DNA of 54,877 bases from Caldilineaceae bacterium (lineage in GTDB: Bacteria; Chloroflexota; Anaerolineae; Caldilineales; Caldilineaceae). Within the stretch, counting starts at the first letter, position 1, and every line of letters starts with the position of its first letter. The stretch covers positions 163 through 55,039 of the forward strand of contig JAGRCP010000068.1 of assembly GCA_020433455.1 (NCBI GenBank), written 5' to 3'. Made by a program: the position numbers and the translations under genes. Shown in pieces: positions 37,144 to 46,575 of the stretch. The notes under the pieces are model-generated. The model did no database searches. It was not told the DNA's origin and saw only the letters and a list, made by a program, of their open reading frames with translations.

Positions 37144-37225
37144 GGGTTCTCCTTTGTGAAGGATGGGTTTAGCTTGCGTTTAGAATCACTCGGGGCTGAC
37201 CTTTAATAATTGAAAAGGGGGCTGA

Positions 37226-37888
37226 TTACCCCATCCTGCGCTGGACAAATTGCTTCTTCGACTCTGCGTTGAGGAAAGGATTGGTGCGCTTTTGATTGCC
37301 CAGCGTGTCCACGGTGAGGCGACCGTAATCGTGACCGGGATAGATGAGGGTGTTATCGGGCAGAGGCATGATCACATCGTGGAGGCTATGGTACATGGCC
37401 TCTACGTCGGATGTGGGCAGGTCGCAACGTCCGCAGCCGTCAATGAAGAGCGTATCGCCTGTAAAAAGATGGTTGCGGTGGAGAAAGCAACTACCGTCGG
37501 GAGAGTGACCGGGCGTAGCCAAAACCCGAAAGGTCAAGGCGCCCACGCTCAACTCGTCGCCGTCATCAAACTCGATGAGGGATATGTCCGCGTCCCGCCA
37601 TTCATCTCGTCGCCACTCAGCCGGCGTAAGGCGGGGCAGATAGACGGGAACGCCGGCAGCCTGAGCCAACTCCGTTACGCCGTCAGTGTGGTCATAGTGA
37701 CCGTGGGTCAACCAGACGGCCTGGAGCGCGGCATTGTGAAACTCGAGCTGATTCAGAATCTCGCCCACGTTCCAGGCCGGGTCCACGACAACCGCGCCGT
37801 TGCCGCCCGTATCACCCAGCAAGTAGACGAAGTTGTCCATGTGGCCGAGCTGCATCTGCTTGACATACAGGGTATGGGGAGGATTCAT
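37226..37888 (-). CDS. Glyoxalase II-like MBL-fold hydrolase
   Basis: A 220-residue cytoplasmic MBL-fold protein with THGHYDHTDG (H-x-H-x-D-H, near residues 61-66), TPGHSPDGSC, the bridging aspartate in LFTGDTLF and YPGHDYG. The size and the motif GDTLFIDGCGRCDLP are typical of short glyoxalase II / YcbL / persulfide-dioxygenase-like enzymes. Persulfide dioxygenases share the CGRCD-like segment, so glutathione- or thiol-persulfide oxidation is an alternative to thioester hydrolysis. It stands alone between the nucleotidase and LCP genes. Confidence 0.88.
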   Translation of the reverse strand: MNPPHTLYVKQMQLGHMDNFVYLLGDTGGNGAVVVDPAWNVGEILNQLEFHNAALQAVWLTHGHYDHTDGVTELAQAAGVPVYLPRLTPAEWRRDEWRDADISLIEFDDGDELSVGALTFRVLATPGHSPDGSCFLHRNHLFTGDTLFIDGCGRCDLPTSDVEAMYHSLHDVIMPLPDNTLIYPGHDYGRLTVDTLGNQKRTNPFLNAESKKQFVQRRMG

Positions 37889-37951
37889 GCTGCAATCGCT
37901 TTCTCAGTCAGTCCGTTCGGTTTTGTTGGTGAATCCGCCGCAGAGTGCGCC

Positions 37952-39196
37952 CTACTCGCCGGCCAGGAGCGCTGCGGCGTCCGGCGGCAGGGGCGGACAA
38001 GCCGTCGCGTCCTGGCGATAGGCGTCAACCATGGCCGGCTCGTTCCAGATGTTGTTCACCTTCCAACGCAGGAGGTCCGCATCTTTGATCACCAAGACAT
38101 TGGCGCCTTCGTCCGTGATGTAGGTTTCCAATTCCCCCAACGCGATGCCGCCCGATCGTACATCCGCCGCATCCAGGCTCAAGGCAAAACGCGCCAGATC
38201 GCCAATCTCCAGAAGCGAGAGGTCCGTAGAGAACATTTGATGAAAGGCGTCCCACAATTCGGGCAGGCGGGGCAGCAGATTCATGCTGAGCGCCTGATCC
38301 CGCAGCGCCCAAAGAAATTGACGCTGGCGCTGGGCCCGGCCGATATCACTCTCCCGCGTGCGCAGGCGCACAAACCAGTATGCCTCCTCGCCGGTCAGGG
38401 TTATGTCGCCGGCAGGCAAGACGAAATACCCCTCTTCGCCGGTGCTTGGGCTGTAAATCGTATCGTAGAACGGACAGTCCAGATGGAGCGTTACGCCGCC
38501 CACGGCATCAACCAGGGGCCGAAAGCCGGTCATCTCCACGCGCATCCAGTGCTCCGTAGGCACGCCCAGATATTGGTAGATCACATCCCCTACCAGCCGG
38601 GGACCGCCGCCGGGTTCGCTCTGGGAACGCTCGCCCAGGTAGTCCAGCGTATTGATGCGGGAGTAGCCGTAATAAGGCGCATTCACATAAAAATCCCGGG
38701 GCACGCTCAGCAGCGCGGCGCGGCCATTGGCGCGATCCAACCCCAAAATCATGATGGTATCCGTACGCCAGTTTGTCTGTCCTTCACGCCGATCGGTCCC
38801 CAGGATCAGATAGTTCTCGGTCTCGGCCCAGGCGAAAGCAGGCCCCTCCGGGGGCGGGATCAACGCAGGACCGGCAACGCCGGGGACTATAACCGCAGAT
38901 GACGCAACCTCAGATGACGCAGCCCCGGATGACGCTGCGGAAAGTCCCGGCGGCGCGGTCATGGGGCGATAGCGGGCGTCAAAGGCCAGGACAGGGACAG
39001 GCAGGCGCATCAAGCGCGCATCGGTTGAGGGAAGGGGCAGATAAGAAGGAACCAAATCCTCCGGTCGGGGCTGAACGATAAAGCGGTCGTCAACGGGCGG
39101 TCCGGCGGAAGAGGCAGGCGTGAAAACAACTTGCCCGCAGCCGGTCAGAAGCAGCACGGCCAACAAGCAGAAAAATCCCAAAGAGGCGTAGCGCAT
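37952..39196 (-). CDS. LytR-CpsA-Psr (LCP) family lipoprotein
   Basis: A 414-residue LCP protein. The N-terminus MRYASLGFFCLLAVLLLTGC ends in a lipobox cysteine at C20, an unusual anchor since most LCPs have a membrane helix. A Pro/Ser/Ala-rich linker includes a short repeat (38896-38946) before the LCP domain: ILGTDRREGQTNWRTDTIMIL, LLSVPRDFYVNAPYYGYSRIN and VDAVGGVTLHLDCPFYD. Its two arginines in RTRESDIGRAQRQ bind the polyprenyl pyrophosphate. LCP enzymes attach anionic glycopolymers to peptidoglycan outside the membrane. The three L,D-transpeptidases encoded divergently fit a cell-envelope cluster. Confidence 0.92.
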   Translation of the reverse strand: MRYASLGFFCLLAVLLLTGCGQVVFTPASSAGPPVDDRFIVQPRPEDLVPSYLPLPSTDARLMRLPVPVLAFDARYRPMTAPPGLSAASSGAASSEVASSAVIVPGVAGPALIPPPEGPAFAWAETENYLILGTDRREGQTNWRTDTIMILGLDRANGRAALLSVPRDFYVNAPYYGYSRINTLDYLGERSQSEPGGGPRLVGDVIYQYLGVPTEHWMRVEMTGFRPLVDAVGGVTLHLDCPFYDTIYSPSTGEEGYFVLPAGDITLTGEEAYWFVRLRTRESDIGRAQRQRQFLWALRDQALSMNLLPRLPELWDAFHQMFSTDLSLLEIGDLARFALSLDAADVRSGGIALGELETYITDEGANVLVIKDADLLRWKVNNIWNEPAMVDAYRQDATACPPLPPDAAALLAGE

Positions 39197-39464
39197 AAAC
39201 AGTCAGGTCAGGTTTTCGCATCAGGGCTCAGGGCCGCCAATGCAATGAAGCGGACGGATCAACAGCAAAAAATGACAAGCATCATCATGCCACAGCTTGG
39301 GCAGGAGAAAAAACGGATAGGGCGCGGATGCTCGCCGGGCGCCGCCCGCCCGGCCCGGCTTTTGGCGCTGACGGCTGACGTGGGTATGATTGGCGTCTGT
39401 ACAGATTGTAGACCAGCTATTGCGGATAACAGACAGCATAATGAAGAGAGTACGATAGAGTACA

Positions 39465-40103
39465 ATGAAAAGAGCCATTTCACCCCTGATCCAAATTTGC
39501 ATAACCGGGCTGCTGAGCCTGGCCTTGCTTTTGCCCGGCGCCCGCGCGCTGGCGGATGACCATACCGATCAGGATGAGCCGATCGGCTATCGCTCAACCT
39601 GGCCGCCCCTGCCGGAACGCGGACCGCGCGTGCTGCCCCAGATCGTCCATGATGAAACCATTACGGCAGCGACCCAGGGTGAGGAGAAGTGGATCGACGT
39701 GGACCTGAGCGAACAGCGCGTCGTCGCCTATGAAAACGGCCGCCCCATACGCTCCTTTACGGTTTCTACCGGCATCCCCGGCTACCACACCCGGGTGGGC
39801 GTATTTCGCATATGGACCGCCACGCGCATTCAGGATATGGACGGCGACAACCCCGCGGCAGCCGATTACTACTTCCTGCCCGATGTAGAGTGGGTCCAAT
39901 ATTTTGACGGGGAGATTGCGTTTCACGGCGCGTATTGGCATGACAACTTCGGCACGCCCATGAGTCGAGGCTGCGTGAATATGCGAAACAAGGATGCGCA
40001 ATGGCTCTTTGAATGGTCGAATCCCTGGTATGACATGGACGGCCCCGCCTGGCAGATGCCCACAAGCGAGAACCCAGGCACGCTGGTAGTAGTGCGGCCA
40101 TAA
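39465..40103 (+). CDS. L,D-transpeptidase (YkuD), no LysM
   Basis: A 212-residue secreted YkuD-domain enzyme. A signal peptide ends near residue 28 (LLPGARALA). The catalytic motif is HGAYWHDNFGTPMSRGCVNM with the nucleophile in SRGCVNM; KWIDVDLSEQRVVAYENG begins the domain. It forms 3-3 peptidoglycan cross-links or attaches proteins. It is the first of three adjacent paralogues, the other two carrying LysM repeats. The C-terminus adds a Trp-rich stretch (WSNPWYDMDGPAWQMPT) also found in the third paralogue. Confidence 0.93.
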   Translation: MKRAISPLIQICITGLLSLALLLPGARALADDHTDQDEPIGYRSTWPPLPERGPRVLPQIVHDETITAATQGEEKWIDVDLSEQRVVAYENGRPIRSFTVSTGIPGYHTRVGVFRIWTATRIQDMDGDNPAAADYYFLPDVEWVQYFDGEIAFHGAYWHDNFGTPMSRGCVNMRNKDAQWLFEWSNPWYDMDGPAWQMPTSENPGTLVVVRP

Positions 40104-40229
40104 CCCCGCCACAGTGAAATTTCACCCTAAAAATACATCTAATTACTACGCGAAAATCCCTTGTTGTAGCCGTTGGACGCACAGGCGCATAGCCACATGA
40201 TCCCGGCGCGTAACCGTCCCGCTTGCGGT

Positions 40230-40284
40230 TGCCAAGCGGGCATGAGTGTGGAAAAATTGGGTGAGATCTTGTCCCAAATTTTCC
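40230..40284. other. Two stem-loops upstream of the second L,D-transpeptidase
   Basis: CCAAGCGGG near 40233 pairs with CCCGCTTG just upstream (40218-40225). A second hairpin has arms 40250-40261 (GGAAAAATTGGG) and 40273-40284 (CCCAAATTTTCC) with one mismatch. It begins 60 nt before the ATG. This might be a leader structure; it fits no riboswitch consensus I recall, including that for cyclic di-AMP. Confidence 0.4.
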
Positions 40285-40343
40285 GGTTATCGGCCGGCGC
40301 CCCGTCCGACCCGCTGCACCGACTGTTCCCATGAGGCATAAGC

Positions 40344-41450
40344 ATGACGGATCACTCTCCCTGTCATTTTCCCTATTCTGTGATGCAATCCGCGGCGGCG
40401 CGCATGATGCTGATTGCGCTGACGACGATCGCCCTGCTCAGCATGGCGCGTCCGGCCCGAGCCCAGAGCGCCGTCCACACCGTAGCGCCCGGCGATACGC
40501 TCAGCGAGATCGCCCAGCAGTACGGCACGGACATGGATACGCTGATTGCCCTCAACGGGCTGAGCAACCCGCGTCATATCTGGGTCGGCCAGCAGTTGCG
40601 CCTGCCCGCCCAGGCCATATGGCGCGCAAGCGAATCCGCCGCGTATGGCGGCGCAACTGATGCCTACAGCGTACAGCCGGGCGATACGCTCTCGGGCATT
40701 GCCGCGGCCAGGGGCGTCTCCCTGCAAGAATTGGCCGCCATGAATGGCCTGCCGCCCCTGACCCGCGTCGTGATCGGCCAATGGCTCACCGTGCCCGCGG
40801 GGGGAGACGAGATCGATGCTGCCGACACCGCGACTGCTTATGCCGCCGCCGGCATGGCAGGCAACGAACAACTTCACGTCGTGGGCCCGGGTGAAAGTCT
40901 GGGGTCCATTGCCCAGCTATACGGCGTCGCGTCCGCCGCCATCGCCCAGCGCAACGGGATCGCCAATCCCAGCCTGATTACGGTGGGACAGAGGCTCGTC
41001 GTGCCCAATGCAGCCCAGGTCATTGCGTCGGGCGTCTATGCCCAGGGATTTCCGGGCAACGTAGCGTTCCCCCCTACCGGCGGCAAATGGATCGAGGTGG
41101 ACCTCAGCCGTCAACAGGTCACCGCTTATGCAGGCGCCGCCGTACAGCAAGTCTTTCTGATTTCGTCGGGCGCGGCCGCCACGCCGACGGTAATCGGGAC
41201 ATTCCAGATCGAAACCAAGCTCACCGAACAGACCATGACCGGCGGTAGCGAGGCGGCCGGTACGGCCTACCGCCTGCCCAACGTCCCGTGGGTGCAATAT
41301 TTTTATCAGGATTACGCTTTCCATGGTGCGTACTGGCATAACAGCTTCGGCACGCCCCTGAGTAACGGCTGCATCAACATGCGCATTGCCGATGCCCAGT
41401 GGCTCTTTGACTGGGCCGGCTATGGAACCATGGTAATCGTACATGAGTAG
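40344..41450 (+). CDS. L,D-transpeptidase with three LysM domains
   Basis: A 368-residue secreted enzyme. After a signal peptide (to about residue 40, PARAQ), three LysM repeats bind peptidoglycan: HTVAPGDTLSEIAQQYG, YSVQPGDTLSGIAAARG and HVVGPGESLGSIAQLYG. The YkuD domain begins near residue 245 (KWIEVDLSRQQVTAYAG), with the catalytic HGAYWHNSFGTPLSNGCINM. ATG 40344 has GAGG seven bases upstream. Paralogue of both neighbours. Confidence 0.93.
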   Translation: MTDHSPCHFPYSVMQSAAARMMLIALTTIALLSMARPARAQSAVHTVAPGDTLSEIAQQYGTDMDTLIALNGLSNPRHIWVGQQLRLPAQAIWRASESAAYGGATDAYSVQPGDTLSGIAAARGVSLQELAAMNGLPPLTRVVIGQWLTVPAGGDEIDAADTATAYAAAGMAGNEQLHVVGPGESLGSIAQLYGVASAAIAQRNGIANPSLITVGQRLVVPNAAQVIASGVYAQGFPGNVAFPPTGGKWIEVDLSRQQVTAYAGAAVQQVFLISSGAAATPTVIGTFQIETKLTEQTMTGGSEAAGTAYRLPNVPWVQYFYQDYAFHGAYWHNSFGTPLSNGCINMRIADAQWLFDWAGYGTMVIVHE

Positions 41451-41490
41451 CGCATGCGGAAATCCGAAACAAGAAAACGGAAATTAAGCA

Positions 41491-42654
41491 ATGAAAAACG
41501 GTTTTTCTATGTGGGCCCGGGCAGTGGCTGGAGCCCTGTTGCTGACGATGCTGCTGGGCAGCCTGGCCACGGCCCAGGATGCCGCCGTTCATGTGGTAGA
41601 GCCGGGCGAGACCTTGTCGGAAATCGCCAAAGCCAACGGGACAACCACGGCCGCGCTCATGCAGATCAACCAAATATCCAGCGCCGATCTGGTCCTGGCG
41701 GGGCGGATTCTCTATTTGCCGGCAGCCGATGCAGAAGGGGCAACCGACGCCGACTCCGGAACTGATTCTGTGGCTGACGCCCATGCCGAAACAGCCTCCC
41801 CTTTGAACGTGCCTGCGCCCCGCCGTTTTGTAGACGCAGACGGCGCCTTTCGCTACTTTGTGGAACCGGGCGACAGCCTCGCCTCCATTGCCGCCGAGTT
41901 TCGAGTGGGCGTCTCCGTTCTGGTAGACCTCAATCGCCTATCGCCCGCCCGGCGCCTTACGCCGGGCGAAAGCCTCTTCGTCCCCTACTCGCCCTTCGGC
42001 GGCGGCCAGGAGCGCATCCACGTGGTGGAGCCGGGCGACAGCCTGGCCGCGCTGGCGCAAGCCTATGCCACCACCACGGAAGCCATTATCGCCCGCAACG
42101 GCATTGGCGATCCCGGCATGATTACAGCCGGTACGCAGCTGTGGATGCCGCCGCCCGCGGCGGTGGAACGCATGGCCGTCTTCCCGGTGGATGAGGAGGG
42201 CGTTCAGCGCCCGCTGGTCGCGCCCACATCCACGGAAAAGTGGATCGATGTAGACCTGAGCGAACAAAAAGTTGTGGCATACCAGGGCAATCAGCCCGTC
42301 AAGACCTTTACCGTCTCAACAGGGCGCGACTATTCCCCCACGGTCAAGGGTACATTCCGCATCTGGATCAAGACGGCGGAACAGGATATGTGGGGCGGAG
42401 ATCGGGCGGCGGGCGATTATTACTACCTGCCCGGCGTCAAGTGGGTCCAGTATTTCTACCAGGACTACAGCTTTCACACGGCGTACTGGCACAACGATTT
42501 CGGCACGCCTGCCAGCCGGGGCTGCGTCAACATGCGCGAACAGGACGCCAAGTGGCTCTTTGAGTGGGCCGGCCCAGCGTGGGATGATGCAGGCGACGGC
42601 TGGCAACGCCCCACTGACAAGGAGCCCGGAACGCTGGTCGTGGTGCATGACTGA
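41491..42654 (+). CDS. L,D-transpeptidase with three LysM domains, second copy
   Basis: A 387-residue secreted enzyme with signal peptide (to about residue 29), three LysM repeats (HVVEPGETLSEIAKANG, YFVEPGDSLASIAAEFR, HVVEPGDSLAALAQAYA) and a YkuD domain with HTAYWHNDFGTPASRGCVNM. The first and second LysM are separated by a Thr/Asp/Ala-rich linker. The YkuD domain is closer to the first paralogue (39465) than to the second (shared WIDVDLSEQ, VSTG, and C-terminal Trp stretch), so the LysM parts and catalytic parts may have been shuffled. Confidence 0.93.
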   Translation: MKNGFSMWARAVAGALLLTMLLGSLATAQDAAVHVVEPGETLSEIAKANGTTTAALMQINQISSADLVLAGRILYLPAADAEGATDADSGTDSVADAHAETASPLNVPAPRRFVDADGAFRYFVEPGDSLASIAAEFRVGVSVLVDLNRLSPARRLTPGESLFVPYSPFGGGQERIHVVEPGDSLAALAQAYATTTEAIIARNGIGDPGMITAGTQLWMPPPAAVERMAVFPVDEEGVQRPLVAPTSTEKWIDVDLSEQKVVAYQGNQPVKTFTVSTGRDYSPTVKGTFRIWIKTAEQDMWGGDRAAGDYYYLPGVKWVQYFYQDYSFHTAYWHNDFGTPASRGCVNMREQDAKWLFEWAGPAWDDAGDGWQRPTDKEPGTLVVVHD

Positions 42655-42674
42655 AAAAGAGGGAAAAATCTTAC

Positions 42675-42703
42675 TTGACACGCAATTTGATTTGTGGGAT
42701 ACT
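42675..42703 (+). promoter_or_regulatory. Strong promoter for a short leader or non-coding RNA
   Basis: TTGACA (42675-42680), a 17-bp spacer and GATACT (42698-42703). It starts 20 bp after the third transpeptidase stop. The predicted RNA runs from about 42710 to the terminator at 42909. Confidence 0.75.
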
Positions 42704-42790
42704 CGAGTCAGCTAGGCAAAGTCGCACGTTTGTTCCAGCGTACTGCGCCCAGCCTGACATTGCTATCCCATAAAAAAGGAGGTGATGCGA

Positions 42791-42847
42791 ATGGATTGTA
42801 GTACTAGTCGTCGTCCGGTAGCGTCACCTCAGGGGATGACCCTGTAA
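42791..42847 (+). CDS. 18-residue peptide ORF with tandem Arg codons
   Basis: The reading frame encodes MDCSTSRRPVASPQGMTL and is preceded by AAGGAGGTGA, the best ribosome site in the window, six bases before the ATG. Two CGT codons in a row (42809-42814) lie where a stalled ribosome would block the 42813-42824 helix arm, as in leader peptides. Too short for conservation to be judged by eye. Confidence 0.5.
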   Translation: MDCSTSRRPVASPQGMTL

Positions 42848-42869
42848 GAACGCTACCGGACAGCAAACC

Positions 42870-42909
42870 GAAGAGGCCCCGCCGACATGGCGGGGCCTCT
42901 TCCTTTTTT
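42870..42909 (+). terminator. Strong rho-independent terminator
   Basis: Perfect 14-bp GC-rich arms GAAGAGGCCCCGCC (42870-42883) and complement (42889-42902), 5-nt loop, then CTTTTTT. It ends the short RNA. Confidence 0.92.
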
Positions 42910-42930
42910 GGCCGACTTTTATGCCCAATC

Positions 42931-43003
42931 CGCCCGTCTTAGCCGCGCTCCGGGGGCGCCGGACTCCAGTCCGGCAAGCGCGACGGGCGACCGCAAGGGT
43001 CGC
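42931..43003. other. GC-rich nested hairpins between the two leader units
   Basis: CGCCCGT (42931-42937) pairs with ACGGGCG (42983-42989) around GCCGGACT/AGTCCGGC (42958-42965 / 42968-42975); a separate GCGACC/GGTCGC hairpin with a GCAAG loop follows. It lies after the first terminator and before the second promoter, so it may be untranscribed repeat DNA. Function unknown. Confidence 0.45.
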
Positions 43004-43042
43004 AGGTCTTCCCGCACACATCTTTAACCGGTTCGCGCGCGT

Positions 43043-43079
43043 GGCGGAATTTGACACATAGAAATTCCGCCGTTATTAT
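43043..43079 (+). promoter_or_regulatory. Lysine operon promoter embedded in a palindrome
   Basis: TTGACA (43051-43056), 17-bp spacer and TATTAT (43074-43079) give a near-consensus promoter; transcription should start near 43086. GGCGGAATTT (43043-43052) and its exact complement (43062-43071), 9 nt apart, overlap the -35 and spacer. A repressor bound there would block the promoter, giving a second control layer above the attenuator. Confidence 0.75.
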
Positions 43080-43183
43080 GCACGGCCATTGCAGCCTGAC
43101 GGCGACATCGCTCAGCGCAAAATCAATTTTGACCCATGCGTGAACGCCACTTCGGGATTCACGCCGAACCATACTTAGCAACC

Positions 43184-43240
43184 ATGCTGACATCTCTTTC
43201 GATTCAGAATAAGGCGAGCAAGAAGTCGAAGCCGGACTAA
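43184..43240 (+). CDS. Lysine-rich leader peptide of the lysine operon
   Basis: The ORF encodes MLTSLSIQNKASKKSKPD, with four Lys codons among the last nine residues, two of them adjacent (43220-43225). An in-frame ATG at 43136 would lengthen it to 34 residues. Neither start has a good Shine-Dalgarno. Its Lys codons lie exactly on the first arm of the attenuator hairpin, so lysyl-tRNA supply would control where the ribosome pauses. Confidence 0.75.
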   Translation: MLTSLSIQNKASKKSKPD

Positions 43241-43314
43241 CGTCTGGATATGCTTGCTTGCCCTGAATGTGGGAGCTTTACAGCCGGCTATCCAGACGGA
43301 TAGCCGGTTTTTTT
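43211..43314 (+). promoter_or_regulatory. Ribosome-mediated lysine attenuator
   Basis: Three alternative structures are visible. Pause hairpin: GGCGAGCAAG (43213-43222) with CTTGCTTGCC (43253-43262), and inside it CCGGAC (43232-43237) with GTCTGG (43242-43247). Antiterminator: CGTCTGGATA (43241-43250) with TATCCAGACG (43289-43298). Terminator: CCGGCTATCC (43284-43293) with GGATAGCCGG (43298-43307), then seven T. The antiterminator uses the left arm of the terminator and the right inner arm of the pause hairpin. A ribosome stalled at Lys codons would free 43241-43250 and allow read-through; one that reaches the TAA at 43238 covers it and termination follows. Confidence 0.8.
43284..43314 (+). 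terminator. Attenuator terminator upstream of lysS
   Basis: 10-bp perfect stem with loop AGAC and seven T, 95 bp before the homocitrate synthase ATG. It must be bypassed for the lysine genes to be expressed from the 43051 promoter. Confidence 0.92.
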
Positions 43315-43408
43315 GTGCACTGTTATTCTCCGCCGACGTCGGCCTTCTGCAACGTAGCAGACCTGAAATGACCTGCATCTCGCTCTGTTACAACAGGAGG
43401 ATCGTCCC

Positions 43409-44560
43409 ATGAGCCTGGAAAATTTTGCCATCATCGAATCGACGCTGCGCGAAGGCGAGCAGTTCGCCAACGCATTCTTTTCATCGGATGAGAAGGTCGA
43501 AATCGCGCATTTGCTCGATGCTTTCGGCGTCGAATATCTTGAGCTGACTTCCCCGGCCGCCAGCCCCCAAAGCCGCGACGACTGTCGGTGCATTGCCGGC
43601 CTCAACCTCAACGCCAAGGTGCTTACCCACGTACGCTGTCATATGGATGACGCCAAACTCGCCATTGACACGGGCGTAGACGGCATCGACGTCGTCTTCG
43701 GCACCAGTAGCTACCTGCGCGAGTTTTCTCACGGCAAAGAAATCGGCTACATCATTGAGCAAGCCATTGAGGTCATCCAGTTCGTCAAAAGTCAGGGGCT
43801 GGAAGTCCGCTTCAGCAGCGAGGACAGCTTCCGCAGCGACCTGGTAGACCTGCTCACCATCTACCGCGCGGTGGACCAGATCGGCGTTAACCGGGTCGGG
43901 ATTGCCGATACGGTCGGGGTAGCCCACCCCATGCAGGTTTATGAGCTGGTGCGCACCCTGCGCGGCGTCGTTCACTGCGATATTGAGTTTCATGGTCATA
44001 ATGACACGGGCTGTGCGGTGGCCAACGCCTTTGCCGCGCTGCAAGGCGGCGCCACCCACGTGGACACATCCGTGCTGGGCATCGGCGAGCGCAACGGCAT
44101 TACGCCTCTGGGCGGCCTGATCGCCCGCATGTACGCCGAAGATCCGGCGCTTGTCCGTGCCAAGTACAATCTGCCCCTCCTACGCGAAGTCGATAACCTG
44201 GTGGCCGAAATGGTCAACGTAGACGTCCCTTTCAACAACTACATCACCGGCTACACGGCTTTTACCCACAAAGCCGGCATCCACGCCAAGGCCATCCTCA
44301 ACAACCCCAGCACCTATGAGATCCTGGATCCGGCCGACTTTGGCTTAACCCGCTACATTCATGTGGCCCATCGCCTGACCGGGTGGAACGCCATCAAGCA
44401 GCGGGCGGAACAGCTTCAACTCACCCTGCATGACGATGAAATCAAGCAGATCACGGCGCAGATCAAAACCCTGGCCGACGAAAAGAAGCTCAGTCTGGAC
44501 GACGTGGATGTGCTCCTGCGCAGCTATCACAGCGAATCCGCCATGCTGGAAACCGCTTAA
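43409..44560 (+). CDS. lysS: Homocitrate synthase
   Basis: A 383-residue DmpG/HMGL-type TIM-barrel enzyme condensing acetyl-CoA with 2-oxoglutarate, the first step of lysine synthesis through 2-aminoadipate. STLREGEQF near the N-terminus, SSEDSFRSD near 142, metal-binding [15 protein letters not shown] near 193-207 and GIHAKAIL with NNPSTYE near 290 are hallmarks of Lys20/NifV-type homocitrate synthases. Homologues are often inhibited by lysine. AGGAGG lies nine bases before the ATG, and the preceding attenuator fits a lysine pathway enzyme. It begins an operon of 12 genes. Confidence 0.95.
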   Translation: MSLENFAIIESTLREGEQFANAFFSSDEKVEIAHLLDAFGVEYLELTSPAASPQSRDDCRCIAGLNLNAKVLTHVRCHMDDAKLAIDTGVDGIDVVFGTSSYLREFSHGKEIGYIIEQAIEVIQFVKSQGLEVRFSSEDSFRSDLVDLLTIYRAVDQIGVNRVGIADTVGVAHPMQVYELVRTLRGVVHCDIEFHGHNDTGCAVANAFAALQGGATHVDTSVLGIGERNGITPLGGLIARMYAEDPALVRAKYNLPLLREVDNLVAEMVNVDVPFNNYITGYTAFTHKAGIHAKAILNNPSTYEILDPADFGLTRYIHVAHRLTGWNAIKQRAEQLQLTLHDDEIKQITAQIKTLADEKKLSLDDVDVLLRSYHSESAMLETA

Positions 44561-44580
44561 CAACCGGAACGGATTCATTG

Positions 44581-45948
<1,368 letters not shown>

Positions 45949-45954
45949 AAAAAC

Positions 45955-46032
45955 AAGATTGAAGATTAAAGATTGGAGGGCGTTGCTTCTCTGAGGGATA
46001 GCGCCAAGTCATCATATTCAATCTTCAATCTT
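45955..46032. repeat. Heptamer inverted repeat between lysT and lysU
   Basis: AAGATTGAAGATT (45955-45967) pairs exactly with 46020-46032. It fills the gap and ends just before the lysU start region, so it could affect lysU translation. Confidence 0.75.
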
Positions 46033-46049
46033 TTATGTCTGAGGAAATT

Positions 46050-46571
46050 ATGACTCAATCCGGCCGGGCCTGGAAATACGGCGATAATGTCAACACCGAC
46101 GTAATCTTTCCGGGCAAATACACCTATACCCTGCGCGAGCGGGACGAGATCGCCGCCCACGCGTTGGAGGATCTAGACCCGACTTTTGTGGCGAATGTCC
46201 AGCCGGGCGACGTGATTGTGGCGGGGATCAACTGGGGCTGCGGCTCCAGTCGGGAACAGGCCGCGACCTGTCTGGTCTACAACGGCGTGGGCGCGGTGAT
46301 CGCTGAGAGCATCAGCCGCATCTTCTATCGCAACGCGCTCAACAACGGGCTGCTTGCCATCGTCTGCCCGGAAGCGGCGCGGGCGATTCAGCCGGGAGAC
46401 AAGGTGGCGATCGATCTGGCGGCTAGCGAAATCCGCTTCTCAGCGGGAACCTTCCGTTTTCCACCCTTCAGCCCCAGCATCATGGGGATTGTGGACGCGG
46501 GCGGATTGGTCCCCTATGTGCAATGTAAGCTCGCTGCGCAAGCAACGGCATACGGTGACGGAGTACGGTGA
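46050..46571 (+). CDS. lysU: Homoaconitase small subunit
   Basis: A 173-residue swivel-domain subunit with [14 protein letters not shown] at the N-terminus, [18 protein letters not shown] and the substrate-specificity loop region ([15 protein letters not shown]), as in LeuD/HacB proteins. It partners with LysT. Start ATG 46050 follows GAGGAA; ATG 46035 lies in the repeat and would add five residues. The LysE-type gene starts five bases after the stop. Confidence 0.92.
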   Translation: MTQSGRAWKYGDNVNTDVIFPGKYTYTLRERDEIAAHALEDLDPTFVANVQPGDVIVAGINWGCGSSREQAATCLVYNGVGAVIAESISRIFYRNALNNGLLAIVCPEAARAIQPGDKVAIDLAASEIRFSAGTFRFPPFSPSIMGIVDAGGLVPYVQCKLAAQATAYGDGVR

Positions 46572-46575
46572 CAAA

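Larger units (their letters stand above)
42710..42909 (+). ncRNA. About 200-nt structured RNA with an 18-codon ORF
   Basis: Between a consensus promoter and a strong terminator lies no ordinary gene. Two helices are mutually exclusive: the ribosome-site segment GAGGTGATGC (42779-42788) can pair with GCGTCACCTC (42821-42830), and GTCCGGTAGCGT (42813-42824) with ACGCTACCGGAC (42850-42861). The loop of the second holds a further CAGGG/CCCTG hairpin. So the tiny ORF can be masked or exposed. I know no described RNA family with this pattern. No antiterminator that would open the final terminator was seen, so it may be an independent RNA. Confidence 0.6.

Noticed and set aside
40140..40343. Cyclic di-GMP or cyclic di-AMP riboswitch before the second L,D-transpeptidase
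   Set aside because: A few short motifs look similar, but the conserved cores are incomplete.
42931..43050. Possible tRNA or SRP-like RNA in the GC-rich hairpin region
   Set aside because: No T-arm GGTTCRA consensus, no anticodon arm and no SRP core were found.
42905..43408. A lysine riboswitch (L box) before lysS
   Set aside because: No conserved L-box core or five-helix junction is seen; the leader peptide and attenuator explain control better.
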